A stretch of DNA of 64,000 bases from Nonomuraea fuscirosea (GCF_003001935.1 NZ_PVNG01000035.1:1-64000); one strand, 5' to 3'. Positions 9,598-18,256 are shown, counted from the first letter of the stretch. The notes: generated by a model from the letters alone, not told the origin. Numbers and translations: made by a program.

Positions 9598-10769
9598 TGC
9601 GCCTCGACCCTGCGCAGCCGCCGCTCCCGCTCGCGGGCCTTGATCGCGGCGATCGCGTTCTGCACCGTCGCCAGCGAGAGCGAGCCCGCGTACGCCTGCC
9701 GCCGGCCCACCACGGGGACGTTGTCGGTGTCGGCGTTGAGCAGCTCTTCCAGGGCGTCCTGCAAGGTCATGCGGTGGCTGATGGTGCCCGTGATCGCGTC
9801 GCCGGTGGCGCCGACCGGGCCCTCGCGTCCTTCGAGATGGTCCCGGCCGATCCATCGGAGCGGGCGGCGCATGCCGTCGGTGATCAGCGCGTAGCCGCGT
9901 CCGTCGCGTTCGATGTCGGCCCGCAGCTCCTGCGCGTCGGCGTCCTCGGAGGCGTAGAGGACCTGGTCGAGCTCGATGTCGCCCACCTTGGTCAGGCGCA
10001 GCAGCCGCATGGAGGAGCCGGCGCCGAGGAACTGCTCGACGTAGTCGTTCGCCGGGTTGGTGAGGATCTCGGCGGGTCTGGCGTACTGCACGATGTGGCC
10101 CGGCCGCTGCATGACCGCGATGTGGTCGCCGATCTTGAGCGCCTCGTCCACGTCGTGGGTGACGAAGACGATCGTCTTGGCCAGGTCGTCCTGGAGGCGG
10201 AGCAGCTCGTCCTGGAGACGTTCGCGGCTGATGGGGTCGAGGGCGCCGAACGGCTCGTCCATGAGCAGCACGGGCGGGTCGGCGGCCAGCGCCCTGGCCA
10301 CGCCGACGCGCTGCTGCTGGCCGCCGGACAGGCGGCGCGGGTAGGTGTCGCGGTAGGTGCCGGGCTCCAGGCCGACCAGTTCGAGCAGTTCGTCCACGCG
10401 CTCGGCGATGCGCTGCTTGTCCCAGCCGAGCATCTTGGGCACCTGCGCGATGTTGGCCGCCACGGTCATGTGGGGGAACAGCCCGGCCTGCTGGATCACG
10501 TAGCCGATGTGGCGGCGCAGCCGGTCGGGGTCGATGCCGCGGGAGTTCTGGCCGCCGATGAGGATGTCGCCCGACGTGGGCTCGATCAGGCGGTTGATCA
10601 TGCGCATGGTCGTGGTCTTGCCGCAGCCGGAGGGGCCGAGCAGGACGACGATCTCGCCGGCCGGGATGTCGAGGTCGAGCTCGCGCACGGCCGGTTCGCC
10701 GCCGCCGGGGAACGCCTTGGTCACCTTGCGCAGCTCGATCGGCACGCCGCTGGTGGGCTGGTCAGCCAC
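9594..10769 (-). CDS. osmolyte ABC transporter ATPase with CBS domains
   Basis: 391 aa. ABC domain (about 1-250) with Walker A LLGPSGCGKTTT, signature LSGGQQQRVG, Walker B VLLMDEPFGALD and switch His in VFVTHDVDEA. The C-terminal third (about 255-380) contains two CBS motifs, one ending PLRWIGRDH, the other VPVVGRRQAYAGSLSLATV. In OpuA/OpuC-type systems CBS modules sense ionic strength or c-di-AMP and gate uptake, suggesting osmotic control here. It overlaps both neighbours. Confidence 0.93.
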   Translation of the reverse strand: MADQPTSGVPIELRKVTKAFPGGGEPAVRELDLDIPAGEIVVLLGPSGCGKTTTMRMINRLIEPTSGDILIGGQNSRGIDPDRLRRHIGYVIQQAGLFPHMTVAANIAQVPKMLGWDKQRIAERVDELLELVGLEPGTYRDTYPRRLSGGQQQRVGVARALAADPPVLLMDEPFGALDPISRERLQDELLRLQDDLAKTIVFVTHDVDEALKIGDHIAVMQRPGHIVQYARPAEILTNPANDYVEQFLGAGSSMRLLRLTKVGDIELDQVLYASEDADAQELRADIERDGRGYALITDGMRRPLRWIGRDHLEGREGPVGATGDAITGTISHRMTLQDALEELLNADTDNVPVVGRRQAYAGSLSLATVQNAIAAIKARERERRLRRVEAQ

Positions 10770-11430
10770 GAGCGCCTCCCATCGCGGCCCGGCGTTCGCC
10801 GGGGGTGGTGAACCGGCCGAGCAGCACGAACGCGGCGTCGAAGAGCAGCGCCAGGATCGCCACCCCGATCGTCCCCGTCAGCGCGGAGTTGACCGCGTTC
10901 GCGCCGCCCAGCCGGGCCAGGCCCGAGAAGATCTGCTCACCCAGCCCCGGGCCCGAGACGTAGGCGGCGACAGCGCCGATGCCCATGGCCAGCTGTGTGG
11001 AGACTCTGATGCCGGTGAGGATCACCGGCCAGGCCAGCGGCAGCTCGATCCTGGTCAGCAGCCGGCGGCGGCTCATGCCGATGCCGCGGGCCGCGTCCAC
11101 CAGCAGGGGGTCGACGCCCTGCAGGCCGACGATGGTGTTGCGGATGATGGGCAGCAGCGCGTACACGACGATCGCCGTCACGCTCGGCGCCACGCCCAGG
11201 CCGAGCGGCGGGATCAGCAGGCCCAGCAGGGCCAGCGACGGGATCGTGAACAGCACGCCCGCGATGGTCGTGGCGAGCGCCGACGGTCTGGGACGGCGGT
11301 AGGCCGCCACGCCGATGAGCACGCCCAGAATGGCCGCTATCAGGACGCATTGGGCCACCATGCTGGCGTGCTGGACCGTTTCGAAGAGGATGAGGTCCCA
11401 TCGATCCTCGACGTATTCCCACAGGCTCAT
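10762..11430 (-). CDS. osmolyte ABC transporter permease (first)
   Basis: 222 aa, five to six membrane segments, first gene of the operon. BPD-permease loop at DAARGIGMSRRRLLTRIELPLAWPVILTGIR; the start MSLWEYVEDRWDLILFETVQHAS resembles OpuCB proteins. A TTGACA (minus strand) lies about 20 bases upstream of the start codon, too close for a classical -10, so the true promoter or start is uncertain. Overlaps the ATPase start by eight bases. Confidence 0.9.
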   Translation of the reverse strand: MSLWEYVEDRWDLILFETVQHASMVAQCVLIAAILGVLIGVAAYRRPRPSALATTIAGVLFTIPSLALLGLLIPPLGLGVAPSVTAIVVYALLPIIRNTIVGLQGVDPLLVDAARGIGMSRRRLLTRIELPLAWPVILTGIRVSTQLAMGIGAVAAYVSGPGLGEQIFSGLARLGGANAVNSALTGTIGVAILALLFDAAFVLLGRFTTPGERRAAMGGARG

Positions 11431-11491
11431 CCCTTAGAACTTAACCCGGCTTGTCAACCTCAAACGCCACAGACGTCACTTCTGTCACGTT

Positions 11492-11521
11492 CGGTGAGGT
11501 CGTGCCGGTACGGCCTCACCG
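11492..11521 (-). terminator. terminator hairpin at the SDR stop codon
   Basis: Arms 11492-11503 and 11510-11521 pair over 12 bp with one G-T wobble around a 6-nt loop. The stop codon of the SDR gene lies inside the right arm, and the osmolyte operon starts downstream, so the hairpin could separate the two units. Confidence 0.5.
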
Positions 11522-12298
11522 GGTCAGATCGGCGGTGAAGTGGGCCATGGTGGCCAGCCAGCGGTCCGGGTCCTCGGCCTTGCGGCGGGCCATGTCGGCG
11601 ACCTCGGGGTGCGGGAAGATGTGGAAGCGCTCGGCGGCCAGGCCGTCGATGACCGCCGTGGCCACGTCGGCCGGATCGAGGATGGCTCCCGCGGCGTGCA
11701 CCGCCTTCGCGGTCGGGTGATCGGTCTCGATGCCGTGCTCCAGCATCGCCGTACGCACGCCCTGGGGGCACAGGACGCTGACCTTGACGCCCTGGGTCGC
11801 GTAGTGAACGGCCACCCACTCGGCGAACGCGATCGCCGCCGCCTTTGTGACCGCGTACGGGGCGTCGCCGGGGCAGCCGAGCAGACCCGCGGCCGAGCAG
11901 GTGTTGAGCAGGTAGCCGCCGCCGCGGGCGACCATGGAGGGGACGGCGGCGCGGGCGGCGTACACGTGGGACATGAGGTTGACCGAGAAGAGGCTGTTCC
12001 AGTCCTGGTCGGTGGCGTCCAGGCCGCGGCCGTCGATGATGCCGGCGTTGGAGCAGAACAGGTCCACCGGGCCGAACGGGGTGTCGACCAGGGCGGCCAC
12101 GTCGGACTCTCTGGAGACGTCCGCGCGTACGGGGACGGCTCTGTCGCCGATCTCCTTGGCCACCGCGGCGGCGCCCGCCTCGTCCAGGTCGGCGACGACC
12201 ACGCCGGCCGCGCCCTCCTCGGCGAACCTGAGGGCCAGGCTGCGGCCGATGCCGCTTGCTGCTCCTGTGACGACGACGACCTTGTCCCGTACCAGCAT
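11516..12298 (-). CDS. SDR family NAD(P)-dependent oxidoreductase
   Basis: 260 aa classical SDR: TGAASGIG cofactor loop, acidic residue in VVADLDEAG at the end of strand 2 (suggesting NAD), CSNAG, Ser in LLNTCSAAG and the YAVTK catalytic pair. The C-terminal part (FPHPEVADMARRKAEDPDRWLATM) resembles actinobacterial SDRs annotated near steroid or fatty-acid catabolism, but no pathway neighbour supports a substrate. Single gene, divergent from the acidic secreted protein. Confidence 0.88.
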   Translation of the reverse strand: MLVRDKVVVVTGAASGIGRSLALRFAEEGAAGVVVADLDEAGAAAVAKEIGDRAVPVRADVSRESDVAALVDTPFGPVDLFCSNAGIIDGRGLDATDQDWNSLFSVNLMSHVYAARAAVPSMVARGGGYLLNTCSAAGLLGCPGDAPYAVTKAAAIAFAEWVAVHYATQGVKVSVLCPQGVRTAMLEHGIETDHPTAKAVHAAGAILDPADVATAVIDGLAAERFHIFPHPEVADMARRKAEDPDRWLATMAHFTADLTR

Positions 12299-12425
12299 GA
12301 TCGCTCCTCCGTGCCGGGGCCGGCTGCTGCGCGATTAGAACATGATTCTACTGCGGTGGAGCGCTTTCAGATGAGAGGTTTCTCATCTGTGCCTCAGCGT
12401 GGTCTCCTCGAAGGACGACAGGGTC

Positions 12426-12842
12426 ATGCTCATGAAACATCGGGGAGCGTTGATCCTGCTCGGTCTCGGGGTGGCGGCGGCGGGGCTCATGTCCATACAG
12501 CTGGTGCGGGCCGCCGAGGTGGGGCCGGACCTGGGCGGGCCGGTCGTGGTCTCCCCCTCTCCGTCGGTGTCTCCCTCGTCGGGCCGGCGTACGGGGACGT
12601 CGTCACCGTCGCCCTCGCCCTCGCCCTCGCCCTCGTCCTCGGCTCCGGCGGACGGAAGGAGCGCGCGGCCTTCGGGCGGCGCCAGGGCCACGGCTTCGGC
12701 GACGGCTTCGGACGATGCGGGCAGGACCGGGCGGTCCACGGTGCGCAGATCGAGAGCCGAGCCGGTCGAGCCGCCCGCGCCCAGACCCGGGGGCGGCGAC
12801 GATGACGACGGTGGTGGTGACGACGATGACGGCGATGACTGA
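12426..12842 (+). CDS. acidic low-complexity secreted or anchored protein in a two-component operon
   Basis: 138 aa from ATG 12426 (alternatively 12432) behind GACAGGG. A single hydrophobic segment (ALILLGLGVAAAGLM) ends near VRAAEV and can be a signal peptide or anchor; no lipobox. The remainder is low complexity: a Ser-Pro run, then basic/Ala/Ser sequence, a PPAPRPGGG hinge and a C-terminal tail of ten Asp among 14 residues. It ends 12 bases before the sensor kinase, so it is likely cotranscribed. Family unknown; an accessory extracytoplasmic partner binding cations is possible but unproven. Confidence 0.65.
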   Translation: MLMKHRGALILLGLGVAAAGLMSIQLVRAAEVGPDLGGPVVVSPSPSVSPSSGRRTGTSSPSPSPSPSPSSSAPADGRSARPSGGARATASATASDDAGRTGRSTVRRSRAEPVEPPAPRPGGGDDDDGGGDDDDGDD

Positions 12843-12854
12843 TGGGGCGGGCGC

Positions 12855-14276
12855 ATGCGGGTGAGCGCCCGGGCCCGGATCGTGGGCTGGATGCTCACTG
12901 TCGTCGGCCTCGCCCTGTCGGTGGCGATCTTCGCGACCTGGACGATCCTGCTCGCCCGGCTCGACGACCGGATCGCGGCCGAGCTGCGCAACGAGGTCGC
13001 CAAACTGCGCATCTACGCCGGCAGCGCGCTCGCCCCCGGGTCCGGAGCGCGGGTGAGCGACGTCGACGACCTGCTCACCGGCTATCTCCGGCTCAACGCC
13101 CCCGACCGGTGGGAGACCTTCTTCACCATCATCGACGGCAAGGCCAGCAAGGCCAGCTTCATCGCGCCGCCCGTCCCCATCGACGGCGACGATGCGCTGG
13201 TCGCCCGGATGGCCACCGCGACCAGGGTCGCCCGCGCCGAGCTGGAGACCACGCAGGGAACGGTCCAGTACGCCGTCGTCCCGGTCACCGTGGCCGGCGA
13301 TCCCCGCCGGGGGCATCTCGTGGTGGCGATCTTCTACGACCTGCACCGCGCCGAGATCGTCGACGCCGTACGCGTGCTCGGGCTGTCCGCGCTGGCCGCG
13401 ATGGGGCTGGCGGGGGCGGCCGGATGGTTCGTGGCGGGGCGGGTGCTGGCGCCCGTCCGGCTCGTGCGGATGACGGCGGAGCAGATCAGCGACTCCACCG
13501 ACCTCACCCGCCGGCTCGACGTGCCCGGCGACGACGACGTGGCGGCGCTCGCGGGGACGTTCAACCACATGATCGACCGGCTCGAACAGGCCTTCGTCGT
13601 GCAGCGGCACTTCATGGACGACGCCGGCCACGAGCTGCGCACCCCGATCACCGTCATTCGCGGCCACCTGGAGCTCATGGGCGACGACCCCGACGAACGC
13701 GCCGAAACCCTCGCGCTCGTCACCGACGAGCTCGACCGGATGAACCGCATCGTCGACGACCTGCTCATCCTGGCCAAGGCCGAGCAGCCGGGCTTCCTCA
13801 CGCTCGACAACGTCGAGCTGGCCGATCTCACGGTCAGCGTGGTCGCCAAGGCCCGCGCGCTCGGCGCGCGCCGCTGGCGGGTGGACGAGGTGGCCGAGGC
13901 CCGTCTGCCCGCCGACCGGCATCGGCTCACGCAGGCGCTCATGCAACTCGTGGCCAACGCCGTGCGCCACACCGGCGACGACGACCTGATCGCCGTCGGC
14001 TCCGCCGTCCGCGACGGCCGGGTCGAGCTGTGGGTACGCGACAGCGGCCCCGGCGTCGCCCCCGCCGAGCGCGAACGGATCTTCGGCCGGTTCGTCCGCG
14101 GCGCGAGCAGGACCGGCGTCCCCGACGGCGCTCCCGACGGGGCCGGCCTGGGCCTGGCCATCGTCAGATCCATCGCCCAGGCGCACGGAGGCAACGTCGC
14201 GGTGACGGACGCTCCCGGCGGCGGCGCCTGCTTCGTCATGTCCCTTCCCATGTGGGAGTTGTGGAGGCTGCATTGA
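12855..14276 (+). CDS. sensor histidine kinase, HisKA type
   Basis: 473 aa. Two membrane helices (about 9-32 and 168-190) enclose an extracellular sensor region of about 135 residues, followed by a HAMP linker, the H-box DDAGHELRTPITV, N-box LMQLVANAVRHT, G1 DSGPGV and G2 GAGLGLAIV. All catalytic boxes are intact. The start MRVSARARIVG follows a GGGGCGGG site. The stop overlaps the TTG start of the OmpR-type regulator, its cognate partner. Signal unknown. Confidence 0.93.
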   Translation: MRVSARARIVGWMLTVVGLALSVAIFATWTILLARLDDRIAAELRNEVAKLRIYAGSALAPGSGARVSDVDDLLTGYLRLNAPDRWETFFTIIDGKASKASFIAPPVPIDGDDALVARMATATRVARAELETTQGTVQYAVVPVTVAGDPRRGHLVVAIFYDLHRAEIVDAVRVLGLSALAAMGLAGAAGWFVAGRVLAPVRLVRMTAEQISDSTDLTRRLDVPGDDDVAALAGTFNHMIDRLEQAFVVQRHFMDDAGHELRTPITVIRGHLELMGDDPDERAETLALVTDELDRMNRIVDDLLILAKAEQPGFLTLDNVELADLTVSVVAKARALGARRWRVDEVAEARLPADRHRLTQALMQLVANAVRHTGDDDLIAVGSAVRDGRVELWVRDSGPGVAPAERERIFGRFVRGASRTGVPDGAPDGAGLGLAIVRSIAQAHGGNVAVTDAPGGGACFVMSLPMWELWRLH

Positions 14277-14935
14277 ACCGGATCCTGATCGCCGAGGACG
14301 AGGCCAGAATCGCCTCCTTCGTGGAGAAGGGGCTGCGCGCCAACGGCTTCGTCACGGCCGTGGTCGGCGACGGGGTGGCGGCCTACGACCTGGCCGGCGC
14401 GGGCGGGTTCGATCTGCTCATCCTCGACATCGGGCTGCCGCTGAGCGACGGGTTCACGGTGCTGCGGCGGCTGCGGGGCGCGATGGTGAACATCCCGGTG
14501 ATCATCCTGACCGCGCGCGACAGCGTGAGCGACACGGTGGCGGGCCTGGAGGGCGGCGCCGACGACTACATCGCCAAGCCCTTCGCCTTCGAGGAGCTCC
14601 TGGCCAGGGTACGGCTGCGGCTGCGGGCCGACCGTACGCCCGAGGTGACCGTGCTGCGCGTCGCGGACCTGTCCCTCGACCTGCGGACCAGGCGGGTCTA
14701 CGTCGGGGAGCGCGCCGTGGACCTGTCCACCAGGGAGTTCGCGCTGGCGGAGATCTTCTGCCGCCACCCCGACCAGGTGCTGACCCGCGAGCAGCTGCTC
14801 AGCCACGTGTGGGGCTTCGACTTCGACCCCGGCTCCAACGTGGTCGACGTCTACGTGCGTTACCTGCGACGCAAGATCGGCGCGGACCGCATCGAGACCG
14901 TGCGCGGCACCGGCTATCGAATGAGAGTCTCCTAA
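14273..14935 (+). CDS. OmpR/PhoB-family response regulator
   Basis: 220 aa. TTG 14273 is chosen because GGAGG lies five bases upstream and the TTGA overlaps the kinase stop; a GTG at 14261 would add four residues. Receiver domain with acidic pair IAEDEAR, phospho-Asp in LLILDIGLPLSDG, Thr in IILTARD and Lys in YIAKPF. C-terminal winged helix (about 125-220) with the LSTREFALAEIF helix and NVVDVYVRYLRRKIG recognition segment. Partner of the preceding kinase; the neighbouring DUF4956/VTC genes are possible targets. Confidence 0.93.
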   Translation: MNRILIAEDEARIASFVEKGLRANGFVTAVVGDGVAAYDLAGAGGFDLLILDIGLPLSDGFTVLRRLRGAMVNIPVIILTARDSVSDTVAGLEGGADDYIAKPFAFEELLARVRLRLRADRTPEVTVLRVADLSLDLRTRRVYVGERAVDLSTREFALAEIFCRHPDQVLTREQLLSHVWGFDFDPGSNVVDVYVRYLRRKIGADRIETVRGTGYRMRVS

Positions 14936-14959
14936 TCATCACCTCACCGCCGCCTCACC

Positions 14960-15064
14960 CCGCCCCGCCAAGCTCTTCACCGAGAGCACCACCCTCTCGG
15001 CCGGCAGCTTGTCCAGGGCACCACCCCTCGGCAGGTGTCCGGCCGGGAGCACTACCGAAGGAGC
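14960..15064 (+). repeat. degenerate repeat upstream of the DUF4956 gene
   Basis: Between the regulator stop and the DUF4956 start the motif GCACCACCC followed by TCGGC recurs (near 14985 and 15019), with a partial copy GCACTACCG at 15049. Unit about 31-34 bp, 2.5 copies. No gene is seen. Confidence 0.4.
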
Positions 15065-15068
15065 GGCC

Positions 15069-15626
15069 TTGCTGACCGGACTCGCGATGGACCTCGTGGC
15101 GATCATCGCGCTCGCCTACGGTCTCTACTACCGGCGCCACCACCGGCGTGACCTGCTGTTCGCCTACCTGGCGCTCAACGTGGGCATCTTCGCCGTCGTG
15201 TCGCTGCTGCTGGTGCAGCGGGTCGACATCGCCGTCGGCTTCGGCCTGTTCGGCGTGCTGTCCATCATCCGGCTCCGATCGAGCGAGATCACCCAGCAGG
15301 AGATCGCCTACTACTTCGTCGCGATCGTCCTCGGCCTGGTCAACGGCATCGCCGCCGCCTGGCCCCTGACCGCACTACTGCTCAACGGTGTGCTCCTGGG
15401 CGTGATGTACCTCGCCGACCACCCCGGCCTCCTCGGCCGAACCCGCCACCAGGTGGTGACCCTCGACGTGGTGCACACCGACCCGGACGCCCTCCGGCTC
15501 GACTTGGAGAGCCGGTTGCGGGGCCGGGTGCTCCACTGCGTGGTCACCCAGATCGACTACGTCCGCGACGTGACCGTGGTGGACGTCCGCTACGCCGCCG
15601 CGAACGCCAAGGTAAGGGTTCGCTGA
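15069..15626 (+). CDS. DUF4956 membrane protein
   Basis: 185 aa from TTG 15069 with GAAGGAG five bases upstream; the frame continues to 15009 without a ribosome site. The N-terminal half has about four membrane helices (ALAYGLYY, FAYLALNVGIFAVVSLLLV, GFGLFGVLSIIRL, IAYYFVAIVLGLVNGI) and the family motif LFGVLSIIRLRSSEITQQEIAYYF. The C-terminal 80 residues are cytoplasmic and mixed alpha/beta. DUF4956 genes commonly sit beside VTC-domain genes, as here, suggesting a joint membrane complex. Function unproven. Its stop codon lies in the first unit of a long tandem array. Confidence 0.85.
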   Translation: MLTGLAMDLVAIIALAYGLYYRRHHRRDLLFAYLALNVGIFAVVSLLLVQRVDIAVGFGLFGVLSIIRLRSSEITQQEIAYYFVAIVLGLVNGIAAAWPLTALLLNGVLLGVMYLADHPGLLGRTRHQVVTLDVVHTDPDALRLDLESRLRGRVLHCVVTQIDYVRDVTVVDVRYAAANAKVRVR

Positions 15627-16250
15627 TGAGAGCGATGGTCGGCCGGCCAAGTGGTGGTCCGTTGATGGCAGGAGCCGGATGCCGGGGTGGGGAACCGCCG
15701 ATGGGGGCGGGGCTGGACGCCGGAGGTGAGGATCCGCTGCTGGGGACGGGGGCTGGAGTCGAGGTGAGACCCCGCTTATGGGACGGGCGCCGGAAGCTTG
15801 GGTGAGGGTTCGTCGAAGGTGGGGGTCGGGTGCAGGGATACGGGGTTCGTTGATGGCCTTGACGGCCTTGATGGCGGAGTCCGGGCCGCGACGGGAGGGC
15901 CCGATGGGCGAGCTGTGGGCGTGCATGGGGATCGGACGCCGGGGGTTGGGTCATTTATGGCGGGGTGGGGTTGGACGCGACGGCGCGTGCCTGATGGGGG
16001 AGCCGTGTGTGAGTGGGGTCGGATACGGGGTGAGGCCGTTGACAGTGGCGTCGGACCCGACGTCGAGTGCCTGAGACGTCGAGTGCCTGATGAGTAAGCC
16101 GGGTGTGCGGACGGGGGTGCGGTGATGGTGGGCCGGGCGTCTGGACCGAGGGCGCGAGCCGGGACACGGGGATGAGTGAGGCGCGTATGTGCACGGGGGT
16201 GCGGTGATGTGTGAGCCGTGTGCGGATGGGGGTGCGGTGATGGGTGAGTC
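15611..16250 (+). repeat. about 600-bp degenerate G-rich tandem array between DUF4956 and VTC genes
   Basis: No gene is seen in 15627-16239. Anchors of form CG(C/T)TGATG recur at 15621, 15660, 15696, 15735, 15773, 15811 and 15848, a spacing of 36-39 bp; the first contains the DUF4956 stop. Weaker copies continue to the VTC start. Within them GACGTCGAGTGCCTGA is duplicated exactly in tandem (16059-16074, 16075-16090) and GGGGGTGCGGTGATG occurs at 16113, 16195 and 16228, the last including the VTC ATG. The plus strand is strongly G-rich. Confidence 0.8.
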
Positions 16251-17040
16251 GTATGCCGATGCGTTGCTGGCGGGGGTCGCGGCCGGTATGCCGCCGATCG
16301 GGCTGGAGGAGGTGCCGGAGCTGATGAGCCGGGTCGATCGCAAATACCTCGTGACGGCCTCGACCATGGCCCGGCTCGCGGCCGAAGCGGGGGATCGGCT
16401 CTGTGTGCTGCGGATCGCCGGGCGGCGGCAGTTCCGCTACACCTCCACCTACTTCGACACCCCCGACCTGCTCACCTACCGCCAGCACCGCCAGGGCCGG
16501 CGACGCAGGTTCAAGCTCCGCACCCGGACCTACCTCGACGGGGGCGGCCGATGGCTGGAGCTCAAGCTCAGCGGCGCACGAGGCAGCACCGACAAACACC
16601 GCATCCCCTACGACGGGACGCCGAGCGGCACGCTCACGGAGGAGGCACTCGACTTCGTCCGCGACACGCTCCTCAGCGAGATGCGCCTCATCATGCCCGA
16701 GACGCTGGAGCCGGTGCTGGCCACCGACTACAGACGGGTGACGCTCATCGACCGGTCCGGCGGGGCCCGCCTCACCTGCGACACCAGCCTGCTGTGCCGA
16801 GACGGGTCGCGCAGCACTCCGGCTCGGGGCGACCTGGTCCTGCTGGAGTCGAAGTCGGCGGACGGGAAGGCGATGGTCGACACGCTGCTGCGCCGGTTGG
16901 GGGTGCGTCCGGTCAACGTGAGCAAATACTGCCTGGCGGTCGCCGCACTCCGCGACCTACCCGCCAACCGCTGGCACCCTGTCCTGCACCGCTACCTACC
17001 CCACCGCCCCGCTCCCCGCCAACCGCTCGTTGTCGGTTGA
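16240..17040 (+). CDS. polyphosphate polymerase (VTC) domain protein
   Basis: 266 aa from ATG 16240; upstream ATGs lie in repeat copies. A single VTC tunnel domain whose basic and acidic wall residues are all present: VDRKYLV, RYTSTYFDTPDL, RRRFKLRTRTYLD, WLELKL, DKHRIPYD, ATDYRRVTL, LVLLESKS and NVSKYCL. In yeast Vtc4 this fold makes polyphosphate from ATP; bacterial stand-alone VTC proteins pair with DUF4956 and often a CotH-like kinase. No CotH gene is in this window. Activity is inferred from the intact tunnel. The stop codon starts a 49-bp tandem array. Confidence 0.88.
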   Translation: MGESYADALLAGVAAGMPPIGLEEVPELMSRVDRKYLVTASTMARLAAEAGDRLCVLRIAGRRQFRYTSTYFDTPDLLTYRQHRQGRRRRFKLRTRTYLDGGGRWLELKLSGARGSTDKHRIPYDGTPSGTLTEEALDFVRDTLLSEMRLIMPETLEPVLATDYRRVTLIDRSGGARLTCDTSLLCRDGSRSTPARGDLVLLESKSADGKAMVDTLLRRLGVRPVNVSKYCLAVAALRDLPANRWHPVLHRYLPHRPAPRQPLVVG

Positions 17041-17200
17041 GGGCTGGATTCGCCGTCGTGTTGTTCGCTGATCGTCCGTTCCGGGTCGAGGGCAGGGTCC
17101 GCTGTGGTGTCGTATGGCGGCCGTCCGTTGCCGGCTGAGTGCGGGCTCGCCGGCCTGTTGCACTCCGGTCGGCCGTCTTCGCCGACTGCGGTGCCCAGCG
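17020..17200 (+). repeat. 49-bp degenerate tandem array starting on the VTC stop codon
   Basis: CGTTGTCGGTTGAG (17028), CGTTCCGGGTCGAG (17077) and CGTTGCCGGCTGAG (17126) are spaced exactly 49 bp apart, each followed by a GGGC...TCGC stretch, with a fading fourth copy near 17174. The TGA in the first is the VTC stop. Confidence 0.75.
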
Positions 17201-17650
17201 TCGTGTTCTCCGCTCTCCGTGACTGGTACGTCCCCGTCTGGTGCCGATGGCCGTGTCTGTACTGAGATGCCGGTCGTCACGCTTTTGTCTGCCGCCCTGG
17301 TCTCCGCTGGGTGGCCCGTCGGACGACTCCTATCCCTGCCCGCCGTAGCACCAAGAAGGGGGGCTGGATTGCTTGATCTCCTTGCGGGGACGGGTGGATT
17401 GGCTGGTTGGGGGATTTTGGCTTGAGTTGTCAGGTTTTGTGGGGTGGTTTCTGGTGCCTTGTTGGGGTTGCTTGATGGTGGGGACAGTGGGGCGCGCCGG
17501 GCTGAGCCGGGGAAAGTCGGTAAGTGGGATGGCATGGTGATAGGTAGGGAATGACCAGGGATGATGGGTTGCTGTTGCTGCGTCCTGGTCGATGATTATG
17601 GGCGTGGTGGGGTGAATTGTGGACGTGCTGGTTTCGGGGGGAAATTTCTG
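17201..17650. other. intergenic stretch without a recognisable gene
   Basis: About 450 bases, lower in GC and strongly G+T biased on the plus strand (for example 17390-17480). I see no coding region with plausible composition, no RNA gene and no clear promoter other than whatever serves the DUF6879 gene. The bias may reflect decayed repeats or acquired DNA. Confidence 0.5.
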
Positions 17651-18256
17651 ATGCTTGAGCGGATTCATGAGATACCGGGAGTTCTGCTGGGTGCGGATGA
17701 GTATCTTGATGATTTCTGGCCTAATTTTCGGAAGATTGATGGCGTTTTTTGGAAGCTTGAACGGGTGCAGAGCTTTCGGGAGCCGAACGAGCCCAGTTGG
17801 GTCGCGATGCTGGAGGGCGACTGGGAACGGTCGATGAAGCTGGTCGATGGGCGGAGCGGTGTGGCGGGGGAGGGGGAGGGCCGGGTCGAGCGGTTCTCCC
17901 GGCGGCGGATCAGGATCGTCGAGCAGCCCGTCACGCCGTACGTGCAGTGGGAGATGCACGTACTCGCGCTGAGAGAGGCGGCTGCTGAGCAGGTGCGGGT
18001 GCTCGACGCCGGTGAGGTGGCCGAGCAGGAGGTCGGCCGCCGGCTGCCGGAGTTGGTCGTGCTGGGGACGGTGGCCATGTACGAGGTGACGTACGACGCG
18101 TCGGGCCGGCACAGCGGGGCGCGGCGGATCGACGATCGGGAAGTGATCGCGGCCTGCCGGGGGGAACTGGACAAGATGTTCGCGGCGGGGGAGGAGTTTC
18201 GGGCCTACTACGAGCGTGAGATCGTGCCGCTGCCCGCCCCGGAGATGAGTGTTTGA
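17651..18256 (+). CDS. DUF6879 family protein
   Basis: 201 aa from the ATG at 17651, about ten bases after a G-run; the open frame back to 17561 has poor composition. The sequence (LGADEYLDDFWPNF, KLERVQSFREPNEPSWVAMLEGDW, RIRIVEQPVTPYVQWEMHVL, CRGELDKMFAAGEEF) matches the actinobacterial DUF6879 group, usually found beside XRE-type regulators; no such regulator is present here. Function unknown. The first 40 codons are markedly AT-richer than the rest. Confidence 0.75.
   Translation: MLERIHEIPGVLLGADEYLDDFWPNFRKIDGVFWKLERVQSFREPNEPSWVAMLEGDWERSMKLVDGRSGVAGEGEGRVERFSRRRIRIVEQPVTPYVQWEMHVLALREAAAEQVRVLDAGEVAEQEVGRRLPELVVLGTVAMYEVTYDASGRHSGARRIDDREVIAACRGELDKMFAAGEEFRAYYEREIVPLPAPEMSV

Noticed and set aside
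12842-14272. N-terminal extension of the OmpR-type regulator in the same frame
   Set aside because: It is the kinase gene read in another frame (Arg/Pro-rich, no homology); the regulator starts at 14273.
17114-17425. 103-residue frame after the VTC gene
   Set aside because: Lies in the 49-bp array and GT-rich spacer, no ribosome site, no recognisable domain.
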